Source: Aeromonas sp. FDAARGOS 1405 (lineage in GTDB: Bacteria > Pseudomonadota > Gammaproteobacteria > Enterobacterales > Aeromonadaceae). From it: DNA of 64,000 nt. Location: the NCBI RefSeq assembly GCF_019048265.1, contig NZ_CP077311.1:2737001-2801000 (forward strand). Reading direction: 5' to 3'. Both the position numbers and the translations under genes were made by a program. This document shows, piece after piece, positions 20,335-27,621 of the stretch. Positions within the stretch are counted from its first letter, which is position 1. Each line of letters opens with the position of its first letter. The notes under the pieces were generated by a model. That model ran no database searches, was not told the DNA's origin, and was given only the letters and a program-made list of their open reading frames with translations.

Positions 20335-23321
20335 GCACCCCGAATCAAGCAGCTGGCGCTGCCGGCAACAAGGATTGCAAAAGTCCGGTTGGCACTTGCC
20401 CTTTTAAAAACAAAGAGATTGCTCTGGTGCCGGTGCGTTATGCCCTGGATGAGCTCTTTGACGTGCCAGCCAAACAACCTCATCCCTTACCGTCGAAAGG
20501 GTTCAAGGGCGCCCTGGATCTAAAGGCAACGCCTTACACTTTGCGCCAACTGCGCGATGGCTGGCTCTATGTCTTTGATGAAAAAGCAAAAATTCTCGAC
20601 GAGTATGAGGTTAAAGGCAGCCAATTTATTCACGAGAGCAAGGGAAGCAAGGGGCATCTGCTTTATCCGGCCAACCACAAGGTGGCGATGGCCTTCTCCC
20701 ATCAGCGCTGGACCGAGCGGCTGAAAAAGGCGTATCGCAAAGAGAGCGGCCTGCGCAGCAAAGGGATGCGCTCTTTTAATCTGCTCTCGCTGGCCAGCAA
20801 GATGGGGGGCGAGCATGCGGGATTGCTCGACCTGCTCTCTACTCACGTAGCCGACATGGGCTTGCCCAACAAGGGATTCGTCAATAGTTGTGCCCCCCTT
20901 AAGGCTCCCGCAGGTATTAAACCTGGCAAGCTGTGGCACGACAAACCCGCAGGCTCACCGGAGGCTAGCAAGGCTGGCATACCAGATTTTAAGAGTGCTC
21001 TGGTGGTGGCACTCGATGACCTTATCTCGGATATGCACGATGTGACCGAGCGCCTGAGCGACATCATCCTCCGCTATGAACATCCCTTTCATGACGACAA
21101 CACCCGCCACCGCTGGAACATGGCCGGTATCACCGAGATGCTGGCTCTGCCACAGCTTGATGAGAGCAGTTTGCCGGTCTCAGCCAGAGGCGACCGTCTG
21201 GCGACCTTCAAGCTCAAGAAGCAGTTGCAGTCATATCTGGTTGCCAACCATGACTACAAAGAGCGTAAGGGGAGTGGTAATCACTACATCGATCTGGGGG
21301 CCGAGCAGCGCCTGATGGCGCAGCATGCTGAACTCAAGCTGCTGGGCCTCAACCCCGACAAGTGGGCCAGCTGGCCCGGGGTGCGTTTTGATGACGAAGT
21401 GAACTGGTCTGGGCTGGAAGGGATTATCCAGCAATATGCGCGGGGCGTGGATGCTCTGCGTCCGCGCTGGCTGGCGACCTATGACGATGCCCTGCAGTTA
21501 CTGCAGGCGTTACCGACCTCCCCTTTGCTGTTGGGGCTTGATAGCCAGACGGAGGATACCCAGACCCTCTTGCTGGCCAGCAGTAGCCAGTGGCTCTTTA
21601 GCCTGTTTTTTGCCCCCGATACCCAACGGGGGGCCGCGCTGACCAAGGCATTGAAAAAGGGGGCGCTGCCCGCGCTGGCACACTACGGCTTTGATATCGA
21701 AGTTAAAAAAGAGCTCGAGAACAATCCCGGTTGGATTGGGGTGGGCAATATCACCGGTGTCGCCAATGCGCTGGCGGCGATGGAAGCGATAGCCAGTAAC
21801 CATCTTCTGAGCAATAGCAAGCTGTTTGGCGGGTTCCATGAGGCGGCCAAGGCAACCATGAGCGCCCTCAAAGCGGCCATCGCCGGGGCGGCCATCAAGC
21901 CATGGCAACAGCTCAGCGAGTTGCTGCATCCCCATCTGCTCAGCGGTGAAAAACTTGGCCGCACTCTGAGTCTGGTGGTACTCGAATCCATTCACACCGG
22001 CCAGCAGGTGCGCATCAACTCCGCATTTGCGGCCGAGAGCAAAGCCTTTGTGGCTCAGGTGCAGGGCAACCTGCTTGGCAAGTTGGCAACGCCCGGCAAG
22101 ATAACAGAGGGCCACCTTGGCCGGATGAAGGCGGCAGGCGCCGAGTGGTCGCAGCTGAAATGGCCCCGCCTGTTATTGCTGGAAGGCGGTTTGCAGCAGG
22201 ATTTTGAACGTAAGATGACCAGCTACCTCAATTTGCAGCGGCAAGGGGCGAAAGGGGCACAAGCGGCTGCCAAGGTGTGGCAAGAGTGGGGCAACTTTGG
22301 CGGGTTGGCGGCCCTGCTCAACATCGCCAACCTGACGGTGGCGCTGCAAGGGTATGACGAGAGCGCGCGCAAACTGCATGGCAACCCTGCTGCACAGCAG
22401 GAGCTGAGCCGCAACCTGGCCTACACCGCCGCCTGGACCGGCAGCGCTATGGTCGCCATCAAGCAAGGGCAGGTGGTGGTGCCTGACCATCTTCTTGAGA
22501 AACGCTTGGCTCTTGCCATGAAGGAGAACCCCGCCCTGGTGCGCCGCTTTGCGCTCACCACTGGCTGGATGACCGGGCTGGGGCTGCTGGCGGCGGGGCT
22601 GGAGGCGTGGGAAACACGCGCCAAGCTAAAGGATGATACCAATGCCGATATGGAGAGATTTGGTTACCAACTCAAGCTAGGTGGCCTGATCGCGCAGGGT
22701 ATACCAGCCTTGTGGGCTTCCGGGAATCTGATAGCTGGAGCATCACTTGGTGCAATCTGGGCTCCCTGGATGGTTGCCGCTATCGGTATCGGCAGCCTGC
22801 TCTATCTGGCCGCCACCGTGATACTGGCACGCTACAGCCGTCTGCCTATTGAGCGCTGGCTGTTGCAATCCACCTGGGGCACCAAACCAGCCGGGTGGCC
22901 TGCGGCTGAAGAGTTGCTCCAGTATGAGCGGGTTGCCTGCCAGCCGACGGTGGAGCTCAAGGGGGAGACGCTGACCGTTGCGCTGCCGCCGCACCTGCGC
23001 ACTATCACCTTGCAGCTGTCGATAAGGCGCCTCGGTTATGCGCCCTCCGGCCAAAGCTACCCCGCGGTGAGCGCAGTATTAGGGCCTGCGCAAGAGGCCG
23101 CCATCAAGATGACCAGCCAAGAGGCGGGGCAGGTGACATTGGTGGTCGCGGCCAATCAGGGGGATGAACTGCAGTTGCAGATAGGTTACCCGGCGGAAGA
23201 GAGTTTAAGTGGCCAGCCCTTGCGCTTTATGGCCCGCGGTACCTTGGCCAAAGGGGTGGTATTGACCGCTGAGATCGATGATAAACTGCCCGCCCAGGGC
23301 ACCTTGATAGAGTTGAAATAA
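20331..23321 (+). CDS. VasX-like pore-forming T6SS effector (colicin-like)
   Basis: 996 residues. The N-terminal ~130 residues match the VasX N-terminal region (CPFKNKEIALVPVRYALDEL, then LRQLRDGWLYVFDEKAK). The middle (~150-680) is mostly helical. A membrane-active block follows: hydrophobic stretches near residues 694-712, 739-761 and 783-834 (GLIAQGIPALWASGNLIAG; PWMVAAIGIGSLLYLAATVI). The last ~160 residues are soluble and beta-rich. Known relatives (VasX of V. cholerae; a colicin-like effector, TseC, in A. dhakensis as I recall) depolarise the target inner membrane. The DUF4123 adaptor precedes it, and five membrane immunity paralogues follow, the first 1 base after its stop. Pore formation here is inference from topology and family. 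Confidence 0.85.
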   Translation: MSTPNQAAGAAGNKDCKSPVGTCPFKNKEIALVPVRYALDELFDVPAKQPHPLPSKGFKGALDLKATPYTLRQLRDGWLYVFDEKAKILDEYEVKGSQFIHESKGSKGHLLYPANHKVAMAFSHQRWTERLKKAYRKESGLRSKGMRSFNLLSLASKMGGEHAGLLDLLSTHVADMGLPNKGFVNSCAPLKAPAGIKPGKLWHDKPAGSPEASKAGIPDFKSALVVALDDLISDMHDVTERLSDIILRYEHPFHDDNTRHRWNMAGITEMLALPQLDESSLPVSARGDRLATFKLKKQLQSYLVANHDYKERKGSGNHYIDLGAEQRLMAQHAELKLLGLNPDKWASWPGVRFDDEVNWSGLEGIIQQYARGVDALRPRWLATYDDALQLLQALPTSPLLLGLDSQTEDTQTLLLASSSQWLFSLFFAPDTQRGAALTKALKKGALPALAHYGFDIEVKKELENNPGWIGVGNITGVANALAAMEAIASNHLLSNSKLFGGFHEAAKATMSALKAAIAGAAIKPWQQLSELLHPHLLSGEKLGRTLSLVVLESIHTGQQVRINSAFAAESKAFVAQVQGNLLGKLATPGKITEGHLGRMKAAGAEWSQLKWPRLLLLEGGLQQDFERKMTSYLNLQRQGAKGAQAAAKVWQEWGNFGGLAALLNIANLTVALQGYDESARKLHGNPAAQQELSRNLAYTAAWTGSAMVAIKQGQVVVPDHLLEKRLALAMKENPALVRRFALTTGWMTGLGLLAAGLEAWETRAKLKDDTNADMERFGYQLKLGGLIAQGIPALWASGNLIAGASLGAIWAPWMVAAIGIGSLLYLAATVILARYSRLPIERWLLQSTWGTKPAGWPAAEELLQYERVACQPTVELKGETLTVALPPHLRTITLQLSIRRLGYAPSGQSYPAVSAVLGPAQEAAIKMTSQEAGQVTLVVAANQGDELQLQIGYPAEESLSGQPLRFMARGTLAKGVVLTAEIDDKLPAQGTLIELK

Positions 23322-23322
23322 G

Positions 23323-24051
23323 ATGAGTGACACCACAGAGCACAAGCAGAACGCAGAGAGTGCAGAGGCTGATGGCGCCAACCACTACTACAGCGAGCAG
23401 TACCTTGAGTTGCAAAAGGAGCCGGTTTTATATGAGTGGCAGATTGATCATCGGCAGAGGTTGGTGAGAGAGATGGCTGCGGGTTTATGCGGTTTACTTT
23501 GGTTTATTGGTTTAATGATTTTTATTAACGGTGATAATGAGCATGACTGGCAAATAACTCTCATGTTTCTGGTGTTTGGTGTATTAGGAGCACTTCAAGG
23601 ACGTTATCTTTTTTCGCCTAATCAACTCTATCACTACCGAATGACTGCCAAGGGGATTTACTACACCCAGCAAGACAAGATCCCGGAAGTGGCTTATAGC
23701 ATTATGCGTGGGATTGGTGGTTTGTTGATTGTGGGTAGCATCATTGCAGTCGGCTTGGTAGGCCCGCTGGCATTGGCCGGTGCAGGTGCAGGTGCATTTC
23801 TGGCCTTTAAAATCACCAATATGAAGCCAAGGATCCGCCATTATGGGTGTATTTTTAAGGGGGCAGGTGAAATATCAGTTTTTGGCAAGCTGTGCGGTAT
23901 GGAAATCATGGAGATCCCGTATAGTGGAGGGGAATACGCACTCGTATTTAGCAAGCCGGAGGAATATCAACGTGTACTTGGTGATATCACGCGAGCGTTG
24001 CCGCACTATAAAGTGATTGAAGCTGCGAGCCGTAAGGAGTTTGGTTATTGA
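23323..24051 (+). CDS. Immunity protein copy 1 (cognate candidate for the VasX-like effector)
   Basis: 242 residues, starting 1 base after the effector stop, so this is the most likely cognate immunity gene. Architecture shared by all five copies: a polar N-terminus with NHYYSEQYLELQKEPVLYEW, a variable hydrophobic pair of segments (~residues 50-88), a conserved block beginning NQLYHYRMTAKGIYYTQQ, a membrane stretch GGLLIVGSIIAVGLVGPLAL continuing into an Ala/Gly run, and a variable C-terminal ~75 residues ending RKEFGY. Immunity proteins against pore formers are typically inner-membrane proteins, which fits. Residues ~44-110 are almost identical to copy 5, while the C-terminal part differs. 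Confidence 0.8.
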   Translation: MSDTTEHKQNAESAEADGANHYYSEQYLELQKEPVLYEWQIDHRQRLVREMAAGLCGLLWFIGLMIFINGDNEHDWQITLMFLVFGVLGALQGRYLFSPNQLYHYRMTAKGIYYTQQDKIPEVAYSIMRGIGGLLIVGSIIAVGLVGPLALAGAGAGAFLAFKITNMKPRIRHYGCIFKGAGEISVFGKLCGMEIMEIPYSGGEYALVFSKPEEYQRVLGDITRALPHYKVIEAASRKEFGY

Positions 24052-24058
24052 GACATGG

Positions 24059-24091
24059 GGACAAAGAAGCTGTAATTAAGCTTCTTTGTCC
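24059..24091 (+). terminator. Hairpin after immunity copy 1
   Basis: Perfect 13-bp stem GGACAAAGAAGCT / AGCTTCTTTGTCC around a 7-base loop, followed by TTTGATT. Equivalent hairpins with different stem sequence follow copies 3, 4 and 5 at the same distance from the stop codon. It may be a partial terminator or an mRNA-stabilising element. Confidence 0.6.
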
Positions 24092-24116
24092 TTTGATTGA
24101 CTAATAACAGAGCAAG

Positions 24117-24197
24117 ATAGGCGACCCGGTGGCAGAGCGTTTAAGCGGCCAACCCCTGTGCTTTATGGCCCGTGGCACCTTGTAGAGTTAAAATAAG
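24117..24197 (+). pseudogene. Fossil of effector 3' end before immunity copy 2
   Basis: Translated in frame from 24117, this stretch reads like the effector C-terminus: it shares LSGQPL and FMARGTL, and I count 17 of 22 positions identical to the effector segment encoded near 23182-23247. It then jumps to the last bases of the effector gene (TAGAGTTAAAATAAG against the true end ATAGAGTTGAAATAAG), as if the part between two ACCTTG repeats had been deleted. It ends directly at the ATG of copy 2, as the real effector does at copy 1. Confidence 0.75.
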
Positions 24198-24925
24198 ATG
24201 AATGACACCACAGAGCACAATCATAACGTAGAGAGTGCAGAGGCTGATGGCGCCAACCACTACTACAGCGAGCAGTACCTTGAATTGCAAAAGGAGCCGG
24301 TATTATATGAGTGGCAGATTGATCATCAACAATATCGCGTGTGGTTAGCCATTGCAGTGGTTGGGGGGGGCTGTGGGCCATCAGTATTGGTTTTTTAATA
24401 TTTGGTAATAATAATATTGACAGACAGTTAAGTCTTTTCTTTTTTGTTTCAGGTGTTTTGGCTGCGCTTCAGGGGCGTTACTTATTTGCACCCAATCAAC
24501 TCTATCACTACCGAATGACTGCCAAGGGGATTTACTACACCCAGCAGGACAAAATCCCGGAAGTGGCTTACACCATTGCACGCGGGATTGGTGGCTTGCT
24601 GATTGTGGGTAGCATCATCGCAGTAGGCTTGGTTGGCCCGCTGGCGCTTGCCGGTGCAGGTGCAGGTGCATTTCTGGCTTTTAAAATCACTAATATGAAG
24701 CCGGAAATAAAGTATTTAGGTGCACTTTATACCGCAGAAGGAACATTGAAGTCATATAGAAAGGATAATGCGTTCATTATTGAAAGCTCACCCTTTAAGT
24801 TAGTTAATCACATAGTGATTAACTGCAATGCTGATGATTTTGATCATGTTTACAAAATAGCCAGGCAGTTCACCCCGAATCATAATGAAAGAGAAGTCTT
24901 TACGTATCGTGAATTCAGAGGGTGA
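24198..24925 (+). pseudogene. Immunity protein copy 2, frameshifted in a G8 tract
   Basis: The N-terminal part (24198 to about 24368) and C-terminal part (about 24371 to 24925) are in different frames, joined at eight consecutive G at 24363-24370. With nine G the frame is restored, and the alignment to copies 1, 3 and 4 then has the same length up to a shared Trp, so the lesion is best read as loss of one G. As written, translation stops at 24398 after 66 codons. The rest (conserved core, membrane stretch, C-terminal domain ending YREFRG) is intact. Possible explanations are phase variation, a decayed gene, or a homopolymer sequencing error. Confidence 0.75.
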
Positions 24926-24926
24926 A

Positions 24927-24962
24927 CAGGTTGAGAGGCTATGTTGATGCTGCCTCAACCTG
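24927..24962 (+). repeat. Hairpin after immunity copy 2
   Basis: CAGGTTGAG at 24927-24935 pairs with CTCAACCTG at 24954-24962. No T-run follows. It is unrelated in sequence to the hairpins after copies 1, 3, 4 and 5. The first 15 or so bases before the next ATG (GAGTTGAAATAAG) again equal the end of the effector gene. Confidence 0.45.
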
Positions 24963-24992
24963 CTCAGAGGCCAAATAAAGAGTTGAAATAAG

Positions 24993-25718
24993 ATGTGTGA
25001 CGCCACAGAACGGCAGAGCGTAGAGAGTCCAGAGGCTGATAGCGCCAACCACTACTACAGCGAGCAATACCTTGAATTGCAAAAGGAGCCGGTTTTATAT
25101 GAGTGGCAGATTGACCATCGGCAGAGACTTGCATGGGAACTTCCGATTGCCATAGGTGGCTTTCTTTGGTCAATCGGGATCTATTTGTTATTAACGAATG
25201 GTGAGGGTTTTTTCCCTAGGAATATATTCCTTTTTATTTTTGGGGCTGTCGCAATACTTCAGGGACGTTATCTTTTTACCCCCAATCAACTCTATCACTA
25301 CCGAATGACAGCCAAGGGGATCTACTACACCCAGCAGGACAAGATCCCGGAAGTGGCTTACACCATTGCTCGCGGCATTGGTGGTTTGTTGATTGTGGGT
25401 AGCATTATTGCAGTGGGTTTGGTGGGCCCTCTGGCACTGGCCGGAGCGGGGGCGGGTGCATTTCTGGCCTTTAAAATTACCAATATGAAGCCAAAAATAA
25501 ATCATTTTGGACGTTATTTTCACTCTGGTGATGGCACATTCTCTACATTTAGGTCTGGGTACTCAATAAAAATTGAAAGCATCCCTTTTAAAGTTCAAAA
25601 TTTCTGTGTTGTACATTGTATGCCTGAAAATTTTGAGGAAATTTATGCGTTTATGAAAAAACAGCTTCCTCAATTTGATGAGATGGAAGTGTTAAGCCGC
25701 AAAGAGTTCGGTTATTAA
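24993..25718 (+). CDS. Immunity protein copy 3 (orphan paralogue)
   Basis: 241 residues, 67 bases after copy 2, starting AGATGTGTGA in place of the AGATGAGTGA seen at copy 1. It keeps the N-terminal NHYYSEQYLELQKEPVLYEW block, the NQLYHYRMTAKGIYYTQQ core and the membrane stretch. The first hydrophobic region (PIAIGGFLWSIGIYLLL) and the C-terminal ~75 residues are its own and coded by visibly AT-rich DNA, ending RKEFGY. Probably protects against a different effector allele than the one encoded here; that is inference from the divergent C-terminal domain. Confidence 0.75.
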   Translation: MCDATERQSVESPEADSANHYYSEQYLELQKEPVLYEWQIDHRQRLAWELPIAIGGFLWSIGIYLLLTNGEGFFPRNIFLFIFGAVAILQGRYLFTPNQLYHYRMTAKGIYYTQQDKIPEVAYTIARGIGGLLIVGSIIAVGLVGPLALAGAGAGAFLAFKITNMKPKINHFGRYFHSGDGTFSTFRSGYSIKIESIPFKVQNFCVVHCMPENFEEIYAFMKKQLPQFDEMEVLSRKEFGY

Positions 25719-25725
25719 GCCATGT

Positions 25726-25756
25726 GGCAGAGAGGCTGCAATTCAGCTTTTCTGCC
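25726..25756 (+). terminator. Hairpin after immunity copy 3
   Basis: GGCAGAGAGGCT / AGCTTTTCTGCC stem (12 positions including G-U pairs), 7-base loop, followed by CTTTGATT. Stem bases differ from the copy 1 hairpin on both arms so that pairing is kept. Confidence 0.55.
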
Positions 25757-25805
25757 CTTTGATTGACCAATAATGGTGCCACCTGCAATAGCGCCTGTCA
25801 GCCTC

Positions 25806-25890
25806 AAGGGTCAGCAGCTTGAGATCGGGTTACCCGGTTATATCAACAATCAAGCTGCCAGTGAAAGGCACCATCATAGGGTTGCAATAA
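25806..25890 (+). pseudogene. Fossil of effector 3' end before immunity copy 4
   Basis: Reading from 25806 gives KGQQLEIGLPG, similar to the effector segment ELQLQIGYPA; a second piece in another frame, KLPVKGTIIGLQ then stop at 25888-25890, resembles the effector end KLPAQGTLIELK. The two pieces are joined with an internal deletion and frame change. Copy 4 begins 1 base later, the same spacing as effector to copy 1. Confidence 0.65.
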
Positions 25891-25891
25891 C

Positions 25892-26611
25892 ATGAGTGAA
25901 ACAACAGAACAGCCGCAGAACGCAGAGGCTGATGGCGCCAACCACTACTACAGCGAGCAATACCTTGAATTGCAAAAGGAGCCTGTTTTATATGAGTGGC
26001 ATATTGACCATGCCCCGCGAGCAGCATGGTCATCGTCACTGTTAATGGGTGGTGTGTGTTGGCTAATTGCATTAATGATTTTTATTAATAGCGATAGTCA
26101 GAACCCCTGGCCGTTAATTTGGGTGCTTTTAATACTGGGTGTGTGGGGTGTTATTTTTTCGCGCTACTTAACTGACCCCAACCAGCTCTATCACTACCGA
26201 ATGACTGCCAAGGGGATCTACTACACCCAGCAGGACAAGATCCCGGAAGTGGCTTACACCATTGCACGCGGGATTGGTGGCTTGTTGATTGTGGGTAGCA
26301 TCATTGCTGTCGGCTTGGTGGGGCCGCTGGCATTGGCCGGTGCAGGTGCGGGTGCATTTCTGGCCTTTAAAATTACCAATATGAAACCAAGAGTGTTTCA
26401 TAGTGGCTGTCAGTTCAAAGGTTTTGGTGGTCTTTCCATATTTAGAGATGTTTATGGGATCAAAATTATAGAGATGCCAAGAGAGACGGGGCAGTACGGC
26501 ATTGTGTTAACACACAAGGAAGATTATGAACGCGTGCTAAATGATTTAGCTCGTTCACTCCCTGACTATCAAATTACCGAAGCCAAGTCGCGCAAAGAGT
26601 TCGGTTATTAA
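25892..26611 (+). CDS. Immunity protein copy 4 (orphan paralogue)
   Basis: 239 residues, starting MSETTEQPQNAEADG (slightly shorter N-terminus than copy 1). It has the conserved NHYYSEQYLELQKEP block, a private hydrophobic pair (SLLMGGVCWLIALMIF; IWVLLILGVWGVIF), the conserved NQLYHYRMTAKGIYYTQQ core and membrane stretch, and its own C-terminal domain ending RKEFGY. It is preceded by an effector-tail fossil rather than an intact effector, so it is an orphan immunity gene by context. Confidence 0.75.
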   Translation: MSETTEQPQNAEADGANHYYSEQYLELQKEPVLYEWHIDHAPRAAWSSSLLMGGVCWLIALMIFINSDSQNPWPLIWVLLILGVWGVIFSRYLTDPNQLYHYRMTAKGIYYTQQDKIPEVAYTIARGIGGLLIVGSIIAVGLVGPLALAGAGAGAFLAFKITNMKPRVFHSGCQFKGFGGLSIFRDVYGIKIIEMPRETGQYGIVLTHKEDYERVLNDLARSLPDYQITEAKSRKEFGY

Positions 26612-26617
26612 GCCATG

Positions 26618-26650
26618 GGGCAGAGAGGCTGCAATTCAGCTTATCTGCCC
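26618..26650 (+). terminator. Hairpin after immunity copy 4
   Basis: GGGCAGAGAGGCT / AGCTTATCTGCCC with a 7-base loop, followed by TTTGATTG. Same position relative to the stop codon as after copies 1, 3 and 5. Confidence 0.55.
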
Positions 26651-26687
26651 TTTGATTGACCAATAATGGTGCCACCTGCAGGCGCAG

Positions 26688-26786
26688 CGCTTTGTGGCAA
26701 GAGCAACCTTTACCAGTGGAGTGGTCTTGACCGTAGAATCTGATATCACACTGCCAGTGAAAGGCACCATCATAAGGTTGCAATAA
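26688..26786 (+). pseudogene. Fossil of a divergent effector 3' end before immunity copy 5
   Basis: An open frame of 32 codons plus stop aligns without gaps to the last 32 residues of the effector; I count 18 identical positions, including GVVLT, and LP and GT near the end. The level of divergence shows that it came from a different effector allele, not from a recent local duplication. Copy 5 begins 1 base after its stop, exactly as copy 1 follows the living effector. Confidence 0.8.
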
Positions 26787-26787
26787 C

Positions 26788-27507
26788 ATGAGTGAAACAA
26801 CAGAACAGTCTCAGAACGCAGAGGCTGATGGCGCCAACCACTACTACAGCGAGCAATACCTTGAGTTGCAAAAGGAGCCGGTTTTATATGAGTGGCAGAT
26901 TGCTCATCGGCAGAGGTTGGTGAGAGAGATGGCTGCGGGTTTATGCGGTTTACTTTGGTTTATTGGTTTAATGATTTTTATTAACGGTGATAATGAGCAT
27001 GACTGGCAAATAACCCTCATGTTTCTGGTGTTTGGTGTATTAGGAGCACTTCAAGGACGTTATATTTTTTCACCTAATCAACTCTATCACTACCGAATGA
27101 CCGCCAAGGGGATCTACTACACCCAGCAGGACAATATCCCGGAAGTGGCTTATACCATTTCTCGCGGCATTGGTGGTTTGTTGATTGTGGGCAGCATCAT
27201 CGCTGTGGGTCTGGTGGGGCCGCTGGCACTGGCCGGTGCAGGTGTCGGTGCATTTCTGGCCTTTAAAATAACCAATATGAAACCTCAAATAAATCATTAT
27301 GGTTGTAAGTTTTCCAAAAAAGCTGACATCACCATTTATAGAGGTGTATATGGCATTGATATATTTGGTCGGCCATTTGACTCTGAGGGGCATGCAACCA
27401 TATTCACTAACGCGCAAAAATACGAAAACGTATTGAATGATATTATTGGTTTCTTACCTGAACATAAATTGATAGAGGTTTCGACGCGCAAAGAGTTCGG
27501 TTATTAA
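26788..27507 (+). CDS. Immunity protein copy 5 (orphan paralogue, mosaic with copy 1)
   Basis: 239 residues. The N-terminus resembles copy 4 (MSETTEQSQNAEADG). The following region, about 26905-27095, is nearly identical at DNA level to copy 1 (about 23452-23645), including HRQRLVREMAAGLCGLLWF. The C-terminal ~75 residues differ from copy 1 (HYGCKFSKKADITIYRGVYG against HYGCIFKGAGEISVFGKLCG) but also end RKEFGY. This is a mosaic, consistent with recombination or gene conversion between copies. Membrane topology as in copy 1. Confidence 0.75.
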   Translation: MSETTEQSQNAEADGANHYYSEQYLELQKEPVLYEWQIAHRQRLVREMAAGLCGLLWFIGLMIFINGDNEHDWQITLMFLVFGVLGALQGRYIFSPNQLYHYRMTAKGIYYTQQDNIPEVAYTISRGIGGLLIVGSIIAVGLVGPLALAGAGVGAFLAFKITNMKPQINHYGCKFSKKADITIYRGVYGIDIFGRPFDSEGHATIFTNAQKYENVLNDIIGFLPEHKLIEVSTRKEFGY

Positions 27508-27511
27508 TTCA

Positions 27512-27544
27512 GGGCGAAGAGGCTGTAATTCAGCTTCTTTGCCC
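27512..27544 (+). terminator. Hairpin after immunity copy 5
   Basis: GGGCGAAGAGGCT / AGCTTCTTTGCCC (G-U pairs included), 7-base loop, then TTTGATTG. Fourth member of the conserved post-immunity hairpin set. Confidence 0.55.
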
Positions 27545-27621
27545 TTTGATTGACCAATAACGGTGCAATTTGCAATAGCGCCTGTTTTATTCTCATTTTT
27601 TCACTCTGCGAAGGATTTCCC

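Noticed and set aside
23323..27544. CRISPR-like periodic repeats
   Set aside because: The repetition comes from paralogous coding sequences of ~720 bases and their hairpins, not short direct repeats with spacers.
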